DNA of 64,000 nucleotides from Epichloe hybrida (GCA_019022495.1 JAFEKR010000001.1:1612001-1676000); one strand, 5' to 3'; positions 38,091 through 48,997 are shown, numbered from the stretch's first letter. Translations and numbers: made by a program. The notes: generated by a model not told the origin, from the sequence alone.

Positions 38091-38205
38091 TATAGTAGTA
38101 CTAAAATAATTAGGTAAAGATAATAGTTAATTACTATCTAATCTAGCTACTAAGGTTCTATAATTATTACAGCCATGATTATATAAGCCATTTCTCCACC
38201 TAACA
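38091..38205 (-). repeat. 5' LTR of Gypsy-C, boundary of the gene island
   Basis: This 115-bp copy of 18933-19047 ends cacctaaca on the plus strand. Composition changes sharply at 38206, from RIP-like AT-rich to normal. The element's transcription would run leftward, away from the neighbouring gene. Confidence 0.8.
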
Positions 38206-38519
38206 ACCCCTACCTCGACAGTCACCTCTGGCTTCTTTGCTAGTAGTAGGTTAGCATTCGAACCACGAACACCACATCACACCTCGTTTTTAAGCCCCTC
38301 TCTTTCTCGTCACATCCCTTCCCAGGCAGTATTCATACCCCGCGTCCCTGTATTCTTCGACAATATCTCCAGCTATCGGCGTGACCTGCCACTTGAGACC
38401 ACATTATTTCTTGAAACTACTCGCTCTGCTTCTGGTGTAATCGGCGTGGCCAGGCTCGGAAACTGCAAGACTTCCGACCGACAGCTTGCGAGTCTCGCCC
38501 GTCGAGAAAGTCGTCTGTC
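38206..38519 (+). promoter_or_regulatory. Remaining promoter and 5' leader of the TUM1-like gene
   Basis: These 314 bp lie between the Gypsy-C LTR and the ATG at 38520. Composition is normal and pyrimidine-rich stretches occur (for example ctctttctcgtcacatccct near 38300), as is common before fungal transcription starts. The upstream part of the original promoter was probably cut off by the Gypsy-C insertion. Confidence 0.55.
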
Positions 38520-39601
38520 ATGACCTTTGCCGCAGTTGCCCGTAGCTCTCGGATTGGGCTCTCCTCGTGGAGGGCCAGAAACATCCGCGCCAATATGTCA
38601 CCGCCCAGAAACTTGTCAAGCTACTTAGTCACACCAAAGGAGCTCAATGAAGCTCTGAAAAAGAACCCTCCTTCACCAATCAGTACTGACCCACGAGTGA
38701 TACCCCTTTGCGCCTCATGGTTCTTGCCCAACGATGGACGGACTGGAATCGAAGTCTTTAGAGAGCAGCGCATCCCCAAGGCTCGGTTCTTTGACATGGA
38801 CAAGGTTATCGACAAACGCAGCCCTTATCCGCACATGCTGCCAGATGCCAAGGGATTTGCAGCTGCTCTGAGTGAACTGGGAATCCGCAAGGAGGATACA
38901 GTAGTTGTTTATGACACTAAGGAGCTGGGCATCTTCAGTGCCCCTCGAGTTGGCTGGACTTTCAAAATCTTTGGGCATTCCAACGTTCACATCTTGAACA
39001 ACTTCAAGTTGTGGGTGGAGGAAGGCTTACCCACAGAATCGGGTGAGCTCTACAGCGTGGAGTGCTGTCCATATCCCATCCCTAAGCTTGACGAGGGCAA
39101 AGTAGCCAGTTTCGAAGACGTCAAAGAGGCTGCTATTGATTACAATAAGGAGGGGGCTGAAGGCGTCCAGATCTTGGATGCTCGCCCCAACGGCAGATTC
39201 GAGGGCAAAGATCCTGAACCGAGAGAAGGTCTATCTTCGGGACATATGCCTGGGTCAATCAGTTTACCATTCAGTGCCCTTTTGGAACAGCAGACCAAGG
39301 CTTATCCTTCAGCGGAGAAGCTGCGAAGCATATTTGAACAGAAGGGTGTGGATCCAAACAAGCCCATAATCTCTAGCTGTGGCACCGGCGTTACTGCCTG
39401 CGTTATCGAGACTGCCTTGGAAGTTGCGGGATATGGGTCTCCCGAGTCGCGGAAGGTCTACGACGGAAGCTGGACGTGAGCAACCTACACATGATTTCCT
39501 CGTCTTGGCCGCTAGGGATGTTTTGCTAACAAATCCTCTATAGCGAATGGGCCCAACGAGTCCGGCCATCAGACAATATGATCTTGAAAAAGGAGAAATA
39601 A
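38520..39601 (+). CDS. TUM1: Thiosulfate/3-mercaptopyruvate sulfurtransferase, Tum1 type
   Basis: The gene encodes a two-domain rhodanese that passes sulfur as a cysteine persulfide. Tum1 proteins feed sulfur to the Urm1 route for tRNA wobble-uridine thiolation. Exons are 38520-39475 and 39544-39601. The 68-bp intron (39476-39543) has gtgagc, gctaac and tag signals. The product is 337 residues, normal for the family. Residues 1-25 are basic and hydroxylated, like a mitochondrial presequence; Met26 could start a cytosolic form. The N-terminal rhodanese domain (about 35-165) is the non-catalytic one. The C-terminal domain (about 200-330) has the loop CGTGVTA with catalytic Cys287; this loop is of mercaptopyruvate rather than CRKGVT thiosulfate type. 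Without splicing, translation would stop at once after SWT. The intron restores the usual SWTEWAQRV ending. The gene lies 314 bp from Gypsy-C and is co-oriented with RPS2. Confidence 0.92.
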
Positions 39602-40410
39602 CCTAGAAGCGTGCATTTGGCGGTTTGTTTGTGCTTTCCGACGAGTCTGGCAATAGAGTAGATGGATTCTGAACCTACGATACCCCTTGTGACGCTATTG
39701 CCGGATACTTCTCCTACTCTCACAACTTCATTACTTTTCCTCCACATTCGTATAGTGTTTTCAGCCTTTGTTGTTGATGTTGTTGCTGTTGCTGCTGCTG
39801 CTGCTGCTGCTGTTGCTCATCCACTCCTTGTACGATATAATATGAGTTCTACATTCGGGTGAAGGTTTACCGTGCCCGTCTATGAGTTTATTGGCTTGTC
39901 GCTTCCGAAATGTGAGCCATTTGTGTGCGTTTTACCTCAGGTTCCTCGCTGGGGACAAGCTTCTGCGCGAAATGTTGGCTCGGCGGCGCCTCGTTTGGTG
40001 TGTTTCCTTTGACATGTACAATACAACGGTCGTTGAAAAAGTCATGTAGCAAATCATTGAATACTCCGCTATTGGGTTCACGATGCATCGTACTCGCTGG
40101 TGGAGCTCACGTCGCTTTCACCATGGGTTCCTAGCCGGTCTGGTGAAGAAGATGGTCCCACTTTTACCCAATGCCCTGCCTAACAAGCCAGGCACATGAG
40201 CTATTGGCCACAAACGAACCATTAGGGCTCGCCTAACCCAAGCGCACCCAGAAATTTCCCCAATTGCTCGGATTGCCAGCCCACCCCGCCAGCAGCGCAA
40301 AAAGTCAGCCAGCCAGCTACGTCGGACAAACCCTCCCCAACACCATTACCGACACAGCGCCCGCGCCGAAATTATTCTATCGACGACAACCGCAAAACAC
40401 ATCGATCATA
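39602..40410 (+). other. TUM1-RPS2 intergenic region with a GCT triplet run
   Basis: This 809-bp region holds the 3' end of TUM1 and the promoter of RPS2. At 39770-39817 there is a tgttgctgctgctgct-type triplet run. No convincing additional gene is present; open frames here lack known motifs. Confidence 0.6.
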
Positions 40411-41646
40411 ATGGCTGACCGTGGACGTGGCGGTGGTTTCGGATCTCGAGGTGGTGACCGTGGACGTGGTGGTGGTGACCGTGGCCGTGGTGGTCGTGGC
40501 CGTGGCCGTGGACGACGAGGCGGCAAGAGCGAGGAGAAGGAGTGGCAGCCCGTCACCAAGCTTGGCCGACTGGTCAAGGCTGGCAAGATCAGCAGCATGG
40601 AGGAGATCTACCTGCACTCTTTGCCCATCAAGGAGTTCCAGATCGTCGACAGCTTCCTGCCCCAGCTCAAGGATGAGGTCATGAAGGTGCGAAACGATAC
40701 ATGCCCAGTTTTCTGCCAAATTTAAGATTCGAAGAGTCTACGAGCGTGGTCTGTCATCACAAATTCTACGCAATAGAGAAATTTGATAAGAGATGGGAAA
40801 TTTTGACAATGTGGGAGCGGTCGAATTAAAGGCCAACCGAAGGCGCAAGAAGGCGTATGATTGTGATAGAAGATGCGATGCCTCGGAAGGGACTGCTCAC
40901 AGAACCGACACGACGAGGCAGATCATGGTTTTGCTGACATTGAACTCTTGTTTTCCTCGAATTTAGATCAAGCCCGTTCAGAAGCAGACCCGTGCCGGTC
41001 AGCGAACCCGATTCAAGGCTGTCGTCATCATTGGTGACTCCGAGGGCCACGTCGGTCTCGGTATCAAGACTTCCAAGGAAGTCGCTACTGCCATCCGCGC
41101 CGCCATCATCATCGCCAAGCTCAGCGTCATTCCCGTCCGACGAGGCTACTGGGGTACCAACCTTGGTGCTCCCCACTCTTTGCCCTCCAAGCAGAGCGGC
41201 AAGTGCGGTTCCGTCACTGTCCGAGTATGTTCTTCCTCTCTCCCCCTCCTCCCGGCCGAATCTAGCTTGGACACCGTAGTCACTTCCGATATCGAGGTTG
41301 GAAGACTGCATAGCTGTGGCAGCCAGTCGAGTCATCAACAGATGAGGCAAGGAACTGTCTGGCTAACGAGGTTGCTGTTGCGGTATAGCTCATCCCCGCC
41401 CCCCGTGGTACTGGCCTCGTTGCCTCCCCCGCTGTCAAGCGATTCCTCCAGCTCGCCGGCGTCGAGGACGCCTACACCTCATCGGCCGGTTCTACCAAGA
41501 CTCTTGAGAACACCCTCAAGGCTTGCTTCGTCGCCGTCTCCAACACCTACGGCTTCCTTACCCCCAACTTGTGGAAGGAGACCAAGCTCATCCGAAGTCC
41601 TCTGGAGGAGTTTGCGGATACCCTGCGGGAAGGCAAGCGATACTAG
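40411..41646 (+). CDS. RPS2: 40S ribosomal protein S2 (uS5)
   Basis: This is a component of the small ribosomal subunit near the mRNA entry channel, needed for accuracy and 40S maturation. Exons are 40411-40686, 40967-41224 and 41389-41646. Introns are 280 and 164 bp, both phase 0, with gtgcga and gtatgt donors, ctgac/ctaac branch points and tag acceptors. The product is 263 residues, usual for fungi. Residues 1-40 form an RGG-rich tail (repeated RGRGG), a typical arginine-methylation target. The S5 N-terminal domain covers about 85-150 ([20 protein letters not shown]), with the GYWG segment shortly after. The S5 C-terminal domain (about 175-245) includes [12 protein letters not shown]. The start is set by the family's MADRGRGG N terminus. 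Codon use is C-ending and strongly biased, as in highly expressed genes. A T-run follows the stop codon. Confidence 0.97.
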
Positions 41647-44533
41647 GGAGTTTTTTTTTTTTTTTTTGCGACAACTGAAAAATCGTGGTGCGCGGAGTCA
41701 CTATCCATTGTGTTTCATTGCATGGTTGGCCGGTTAGGGATATCTTGACTAGGGTCACGAGCTACAATGGTCACGGTCTAAATGATGAGTCTTTTCAACC
41801 TGTTCATAAACAAGTTTTCTTGCTGTTGTTTGTGATGAATACACGTGATGTATTTTGGGTTTGTACAATGGACTGCTGCAGATAAAATTTCTGTCCACAA
41901 AGTTTTAGTACCCATGTCGTCCCACGACGAAGCCGATTGATACATGGTAAGACGTGCAATGACGGGCGAATTCTTTCGCAGATACTCCATTCGGCGGGAG
42001 CCAGTGAATGATTCACGTTTCTGTTTCTGCCTTTCTTTCTTCGGGTCACGTAACAGCAGAGTGACCATTTATTCTTCTCAACCCAGTCTCGCGATATAGA
42101 CCATAAAATTTCTTCCTGGAAGATGACACCCCACCTCGCAAGTCAGTCATCTATTCTACCGCAGGAAGTCTCCTGACATTTGCGTACGCAGATTGTTCGA
42201 AGTCAGACACGGGATCAAGTCCTCGGATATAATATGGTCATCATCTCAGATGACACGGGCTGATTCCCATTATTTGTTTCCATGCTTTCCGACAAGTACT
42301 TTGCACGACATCTCCGAGTGACCACCCCCACATGGACCACATGCAAAGCACTCGAGGAACAGAGATGGTCAACAACATTCTGCTCAACCAGTCTTGCTAT
42401 ACAGCTTGACTTGACCATAACAAACTGGGGCGAAGCTACTCTTGATCCAAGTCAAAAACCTAAGCGACCTGTCCGGATGGAGTTCCCATGCAAGCCGATC
42501 GGTAATGCAAGTAGAGGAGCCGACCTGATCCTTTCCCTGACGATGCGAATGTCGAAGGCGCGATTTTCGCAAAGGCCGCATCTAGTGGAGTGAGCACGGT
42601 GGCCATTTTTTTTTTTCCCCAAAGGATTTCTATTTCATCAGGACAAATCCACTGGGAACCTCGGGGGAGTTATAATGCGTGCGAGCATCTTGTCCATCTG
42701 CCGTGCGGTGACAGGGGGGAGGGGGCCCGCCTTTTGAGCCAGGAAATTCTCCTCCATGGCACTTTTATTGCCAAGTTTTAGCTTTCGCCAAATCGATAAA
42801 CCTTGCGCCTTCCTTGCCATTGTTTACAAGATAAGGAATCCTACCTCATGTCCGAAACGACAGGAACTCGTCCCAGCTACCTGCCAGTCAAACGTGAACG
42901 AATAGTCAAGGTGTACGTACGGTGGACGTACGGATCACGGAACGGATCACGGAATCAACCCAAAAATGAATGCCACAAGCCCAGAAATGAATTCCCCCCC
43001 CCCCCTCCCCTCGCCGCAATGAAAATGGCCCCCGTTTCGCAAACCCCCTCAACCTGCCTTCCTCTGGTTCCCCACCAGAACCAGACCAGACCAAGTCGGC
43101 CTATCCGGCCCCAAGAATAAAATTAAGAACCACGACCAAATTAGAGGCCCCCCCCCCGCCCTGACGTCACGGCCGGCCCCCACTTTTCTCGACATCGAGA
43201 TCTGAGAAGCGGATGGCCCGGGATGGGCATTCAACTCACCTTTTGCATGAAACGCCGGCCATGGTTGCATTGATGATTTGAATACCGCATGGAATTACCC
43301 CATGCTGTTTGTTGGGTTTTAGATGCGGGTTTTTACGGTTTCATTCATACTACGGAGCATGCGGATGACTCTGTACATAACCTGTAACCTGGCCTCGCCT
43401 GGCCTGGCTTTGCATGAAGCTGCGCTGCGCTGCGCTGCGCTGCGCTGAACAGCAGGGAGACATGCATGACTGGCTCGTAATGCGCTGCGCACCAGACACT
43501 GTTGTTGACTTTACTTGGCCTCTGCAGAGTACGCGAAATTCACAAACACACAAGAATCACGGAGAAAAGAACAGCTCATCATGTGCGCGATATGGACCGA
43601 CTGCTTGGACTATGTAGGATCCGCGCCCTCCTCTGCAAGTGGACGCTGACATGTGCAAATATATGTACATGAGAAAGTTTGCTTGCCCCATGTCTCCCAT
43701 TCGCCCTTTGAAACAATGTACAGAGGTCGTGGTGAGCTGCTTCGAACCATCGCGACCACATGGCGAGCCGTCGGGCATTTCGCCTGCCCAAACACCCCCT
43801 TTCCAGCAATATTTGTGTCCGCTTCGCTCTGCCCTTTCCCGACATCTCCTTTTTTTCTCCTTCCCTAACCGTCTTCGGAAAAGTGTCGATTCAATGTCGA
43901 CTCCCATCCCAATTCGATCGTGCATACTGGCCATTTTTGCATTCTCAACTTCCTTGACCATGTCTCCTATTCTTCTCTTCTCCCTCGGTCAAGGCTGGCC
44001 CGTATTTCCCAAAGATCCGTTTCCACCAAGAAAAAAAAAAATCCAATGTTCCCGCTGGAGCTTTTAGCCCATTCCCTAATTTCATTTCCGCACTTGGTCC
44101 ATGCACGAGGCCACTTTCGACTGCCGTTCTAGTGTGGCATGCAAATAAGTGATACTGGATAGCCAGAAAAGAAATTACCAGAAAAAGCTCGTGTAAGAAG
44201 AAAATGGGGTATGATCCGCGTGCCATTTTTTTGGTGCCTGCAAGACTTGCTGAAGATATTTGTTCTTGATTCGTACGAGAAAACTGATTGTATAAAAGAC
44301 AGAAAAAAAAATCCGCTAAATGCCATGACGTAGATGTGTGAGTTTAAAAAAAAAAAAAGATGTCTGCGATGTATGATCAAATCTTTGTTGAGGGTGTTGT
44401 GAGTGTGGGTGTCAAGGTCGGGCGGGCCCGCTAAAGGGATGATGATCCCCCAACCCTGGTCTTGTCCTTGCGAGGGAGATAATGATAATTGGCATTCCCT
44501 GGCGGAAACCAAAATCAACTAGGGGTCAAATGT
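41647..44533. other. Intergenic region between the convergent RPS2 and cyclin genes
   Basis: About 2.9 kb of normal composition has no recognisable gene on either strand. Open frames are short and overlap in all frames. It contains T-, C- and A-runs, a gctgc repeat (43419-43446) and the 3' ends of both flanking genes. No tRNA-like structure was found. Confidence 0.6.
43419..43446. repeat. gctgc pentanucleotide repeat
   Basis: About five copies of gctgc in a row lie in non-coding DNA. Confidence 0.9.
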
Positions 44534-45841
44534 TCATTGATGCATCCCGTGTGATTGTTGTTGCATGGAGAATCCCATGTACTGGCGCGCTTGTTGGGCA
44601 TAGCCGGTGAGATGATGATGTTGTGGGGTCGGAGTGACAGGACAGCGTGGTGGCATCACATAGGCCTCCTTGGCCACATCATGATTTCCGTTTCCGAAGC
44701 ATGAGCCGTCAGGTGTGATTGGCGGTGTCAAGTATCCTTCGAAACCCATCATGGTACCGTGTCCCTTCTGAGGAGTTCTGTAGATGTCGCCTTGTTTGGA
44801 CGTGACTTCGGTTGGTGGTGACGGGGGGTTAACGTTTTGTGCAGCCAAAAAGGCCTGCTCCGCCATGAAATCGGCGAGCTTCTGTGACACTCTCGACATA
44901 TGTGGTGTTGAGTACTTGCGGGCCAAGGCAGGGACGGTTGGCTGAGGTGTTGAGAAAGCGCGAGCAAAGTCATGTTCTCAGTGTGATCCCACTTTCCGTC
45001 GTTGACATCTGGTCGACCGAGGATAGCTCGTGATAGCGCCAAAGATGACCGAGCCATTATTGAAGGCTTCGTCGAAACAAAATCTCTGTAATACAATGCG
45101 ATTTCGCTCAGGTACTGGGCCATCTGCTCCACCTCTTCATCATCATGCTCCTCTGTTACCATTAACTGCGAGAAAAAGTCGACTGTGGGGTGCCCAATGG
45201 TCCACTCGAGCGTGTTTAGTACGTGCATCTCCATCTGGGTGAACATGCCGGCGTCGTAAAGTCCACAGCACATATTGTTGAGTTCATGTATTTGCGGGAC
45301 GCGGTCTTTCTTGTCACCATACTTTGCAGCAATGAGCAAGGCGGCACAACCAACCAACTGATAGTGTTGCTTGTATACGACGCGTTTTGAGCAATATCGA
45401 TCCAAGAGGTTGACGGTTAGAAATAGTGTTTCTGGTAGCAGGGCGAAAGCAGCATGAGCTTCAACCAGGAAGTCGATGAGGTAGGGTCTCATAAACCACT
45501 GGATCTCGCGTTGCATATCGATGAGGCTGGCATCTGGTAGCGTCTCATCCTACTTTCAAGGTTAGCATTGAGAATGTTTGGCAGGACAAGCCATCATGGT
45601 GCTTAAAATAAAATGAAATAAATTAAAAAAAAAAAGGGCAGGAGTAGCATGCCTCCATCTGTCTCATGTGTTGCATGATGTCCTCCAAATATTCGTCGCC
45701 GGCAAGCCGTGAAAGTTCGCTGGCGATGATGTCTTGTCGGTTCCGCGCAATCATCTTGGCGGCTGTGAGAGGGTCGATGCGTGATTGAAGAGGCTCGTCG
45801 GACTCAATAAAGAATGTGTCGTCGGCGTGATGAAAAGCCAT
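44534..45841 (-). CDS. G1/S-specific cyclin (Cln/Puc1 family), with an apparent frameshift
   Basis: A Cln-type cyclin that would activate the cell-cycle CDK at Start. Exon 1 is 45841-45653 (63 residues, start MAFHHADD). The intron, 45652-45550, is GC-AG: it opens gcatgc, has gctaac, and closes gtag. Exon 2 is 45549-44534. The cyclin box spans about residues 45-180, with MRPYLIDFLVEAH (the MRAILVDWL equivalent), LLDRYCSKR and AALLIAAKYGDKK. The frame is lost in a C-run at 44931-44933 (minus strand): before it the frame reads SQHLSQPS, and after it LARKYSTPHMSRVSQKLADFM continues in another frame. One added base would give about 401 residues, near the family length. As written, translation drifts and stops at 44749 after a nonsense tail. 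The C terminus carries several Ser/Thr-Pro sites (PPSPP, RTPQK, LTPPITPD, PVTPTP) typical of CDK-regulated, unstable G1 cyclins. The frameshift may be an assembly error. Confidence 0.85.
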
Positions 45842-46740
45842 GATGAATTTTGCCGACAACGTGCTCGATCGTTTAGATGGTGATGTTGGCTTTTGATGAA
45901 GATGCTGCTAAGTGTCTCTTGCCTCGAGTTGGAAAAAAATGTCGTGATATTATAAAGGCTCAGCTGACGGTAGAGAGCTTTTTCAAGTCAAAGAGGGACT
46001 GAGTAAAATTCCCCAGGAATCTTGAGGTCGGAGACGATTCAATAAAGAACGGGTTTGGGCGCGAGTCAAGGAGTGCAACGCGCGCAAGGAATTAGGATAT
46101 TAGAATATTAAAGGAGCGTGGTGAGAAACTAATATAAAAGAATGACTGTGGCGGGGAACGGAACCAGAACCATGGACTCGATAATTGATAGAGTCAAGGG
46201 GAAAGAGATTGGACAAGGGGCTGTTTAAGAACAAGATCCCACTAGATGGAGCTCTAGAATATTGCCCACATTCGTTAGCATTGCGAGACCCGCTGTAGAA
46301 TTCGATCTTTCGATCTTGGTGACGCGAGAAACTTTGCCATAAAGCATCCCTTCCGCACCAGACAGTTCACCTGGTGGGGAACTCCCTTGGTTGGGTGAAG
46401 GGCTGACTCGAGGAATGCGGTGGTATTTGACACGAGGGACAGGAGTTGGGGCCAAACGAAGGGGAAGGTGGAGAGATAGCTTACCTGTCGATAGGCAGAG
46501 TGCTCGAGACAAGAGGCAGAGAGCGGGTTGAGACAAAATCCTATGATTGGGCGGGACCAACGAACTAACGTCTCCCACACGAGCAATGCTCAGAACTGAA
46601 GTCGACCGCGACAGTGGGGGAGAGCGAAAATATGAGGGATGAGGCCACGGCATGCAACTGAACGAGGGGCAATCTACCAGATTAGAGAGATGCTATCGAA
46701 ATCAAATACAGGGACGGTCTCCACACGAACATACCTGTGA
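45842..46740 (-). promoter_or_regulatory. Probable spliced 5' leader of the cyclin gene
   Basis: On the minus strand a strong donor, cgacag|gtaagc (cut at 46484), pairs with a tgctaac branch (46274-46280) and attctag acceptor (46254), giving a 231-bp candidate intron. A second donor, cacag|gtatgt, lies at 46734. Long, intron-containing leaders with small upstream frames are common for fungal G1 cyclins. This is inference from splice signals only. Confidence 0.4.
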
Positions 46741-47589
46741 CTTCAATACACTCGATACTTGGCTCAGTCACCTTAAGAGACGCTTGAGACTTGGTGGCAA
46801 GAATGATGAATCAATCAGAAAGAGGAAAATCATTTACTTGCGGCTGCTTCAGGCAAAGAAGAATGCTGGCTAAGCTCCAGCATGCAACATACACAAGAGG
46901 CGGAGTGAAGAGCGGAGTAGAGCGGGTTGCTGAAGCACGAGGAGCAGAAAATTGCATGCAAGACAATTGCAGCATAAAGTGACGCCGAGCAACGTCTATC
47001 ACACCCTTTCTTTCGGCGTAACCAGACTGACCGGAGTAAGGCCAGAGCTGAATGAACAATCCGGGGCGACTGCAACCACGGAACCCCCAAAAAGGACACG
47101 AAACGGCCAATGTCAATGCTGCAAAAGTGATCCAGTCTCGGGAAGGGACGCTCGTAGACTCGTGGCGGCGACGGGTGTCGAAGGGATCGAGCGAGTGGAT
47201 TAGGCGGATTGTATTTAAATTCCTCGGTTCGGCGCCGAGGAATTCTCAAGGGGTTGAATTGCGGACGAGGACCGAGGTGCCTGATTGGAAGGGGACGGGA
47301 GACAATAGGTCGAGTGAAATAGCAAAAATACCAGTCAAGGTTCCTCCCTATTCATTCTTTGTATTACAATCGTCTCCAGTCCTTCTGTATCAATTCGAGT
47401 CGGAGGTTCGGCGGGTTTGGAAGCTCCCTACTCGTATCCTCTCGCATGAAACAGCGGGTGAGGGGGTGGGAGGAAGTCGAGTTTGGTGGAATTCTCCTCC
47501 GTCCAGTTGCCACAATCGACACCGACCTGGTGGTTCGAACGGGTCAGGATGAGGCAGAATGGATGAGGGAATGAATGGACAGGAAATAA

Positions 47590-47614
47590 GGAGGAGGAGG
47601 AGGAGGAGGAGGAG
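47590..47614. repeat. gga trinucleotide microsatellite
   Basis: About eight gga units in a row, i.e. a CT-rich stretch on the cyclin's strand, roughly 1.7 kb upstream of its start. Confidence 0.9.
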
Positions 47615-48162
47615 TAGAAGAAGGAGCCGAGAGGTGGGATAAAAAGGTAAGAATAGGATATTAGAACAGAGGAGAAATGACTGGCGGAGAGGTTTTAACC
47701 AAGAGAGGGCCAGAGTTCTGCAGAAAATGACCCGATCCCAGCAAGCAAGCAAGCAAGCTCGCCTGGGGACGCAGGTATCAATTAGCACGGTTAAGTTGCG
47801 GACTGGAGTACTTGCGTACACCCGCTGTAGCACTATCAGAGGGCCAGCCGACTGCTGGCCCCTGGCAGGAGCAGGAGGAGTCAGGGAGGAGCCACAGCCC
47901 ACAGGCGACCAGTTGGTGTCCCCCCCAGCTGCAGCGCAGCAGGTATCTGAGAATATTCTTGCCGTCTCCAACAAGTATACATAGAACCCGGGCACCCAGG
48001 CGTACGGATCACACATCACACACCAGGCTGTATGTACACCCACTGTAATACCCAGTGGGCTGCGGGTGAGAAAGACTCAAATGGGCGTGCACGAGTGGAT
48101 GAGGGCGTGGGAGAGAGGGGGGGCCATTACAACTAGTTCGAGCTGCTGCTAATTGTTCCTTT

Positions 48163-48205
48163 CACCACCACCGCACCACCACCGCACCGCACCGCACCGC
48201 ACCGC
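48163..48205. repeat. accaccgc / accgc repeat
   Basis: Two accaccaccgc units are followed by about four accgc units in non-coding DNA. Confidence 0.85.
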
Positions 48206-48474
48206 GACCATCTGGACTTGTTGGACAAGTTGTGCTGGTCACCCGCCCGCCCCTCCCATTCGACATTCGACCCATCCGACTTGGGTAGGGAAGGGGGTGG
48301 TGGTGTTGGTGGAAGGATGAGGGGCTGGGAGGCATCATGATCATGGTAGAGAGACTCCACGACGTCGGCGACCCAAGCCCGACCAGGCCAAACGTCGGAC
48401 ACGATGCTCGTTCGCATCTGGGTCATCTGGGTTTGACCTGGGTTTGGTCCTGGGCCCTGGGACCTTGTTTGGCG

Positions 48475-48531
48475 CTGGGCCGGGCTGGGCTGGGCTGGGC
48501 TGGGCTGGGCTGGCGACCGGGGGGGGGGGGG
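48475..48531 (+). repeat. gggct repeat and poly-G tract
   Basis: Six or seven tandem gggct units are followed after a short linker by an uninterrupted run of about 13 G. The plus strand has far more than the four G-triplets needed for a G-quadruplex. Confidence 0.9.
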
Positions 48532-48928
48532 TGGCGTGTGCTCGCGAGCCCGCGATTCGCGTCACCAGCTGTCTTGTGCGTGCGTGTATTACGAATTGTG
48601 TTATTATGGACCGCGAGCCATGACATGAATTATGCTCGGGATAAAAAAACAAATGTCATCAAATTTGTGTCATGCCATGGATCGTTTCGACGCTATGATC
48701 TATACGGAGTATACGGACCCTATGCAACTGAGATTAACGAGATTAGTTTAGTAGAGCATGGCACGTAACATGATACACCTGGAGATGTCTGATATTCTTT
48801 TGTTGCTGCTGCGTCCCTCCCAACTCTCAGTGTCTTTTATTACGGAGTGCTACAAGTGTCCAACAAGAAATCTGCTTCAACTCCAATAACATTCATGGGT
48901 ATCGGTTTGTAGTAATTTCAATATTATC

Positions 48929-48997
48929 CACAACAACAACAACAACACCACCACCACCACCACCACCAACAACAACACCAACACCAACAGCAGCAGC
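48929..48997. repeat. caa / cca / cag triplet tract
   Basis: Consecutive aac, acc, aac and cag triplet runs over about 70 bp. No coding frame is evident. Confidence 0.9.

Larger units (their letters stand above)
18933..38205 (-). mobile_element. Gypsy-C: LTR retrotransposon on the minus strand, split by Gypsy-D
   Basis: The ends are two 115-bp direct repeats (18933-19047 and 38091-38205) flanked by accc on both sides (18929-18932 and 38206-38209). Removing the nested Gypsy-D leaves about 8.8 kb. On the minus strand the order from the right LTR is leader, gag with zinc knuckle (35414-35455), then pol continuing on the far side of the insert with RT, RNase H and integrase. The frames are broken by RIP-type stops. 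The right LTR borders the gene island directly. Confidence 0.8.

Noticed and set aside
40372..40719. Other open frames overlapping RPS2, TUM1 and the cyclin
   Set aside because: Antisense or shifted frames of GC-biased coding sequence; low-complexity products and no conserved motif.
40687..40966. snoRNA in the long first intron of RPS2
   Set aside because: Ribosomal-protein introns often host snoRNAs, but I could not find a matched C/D or H/ACA box set with closing stem here or in intron 2.
46225..46653. 142-codon minus-strand open frame upstream of the cyclin
   Set aside because: No recognisable domain; it overlaps the candidate leader intron and its splice signals.
47525..47545. tRNA B-box-like ggttcgaac
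   Set aside because: No A box at the right distance and no cloverleaf; treated as chance.
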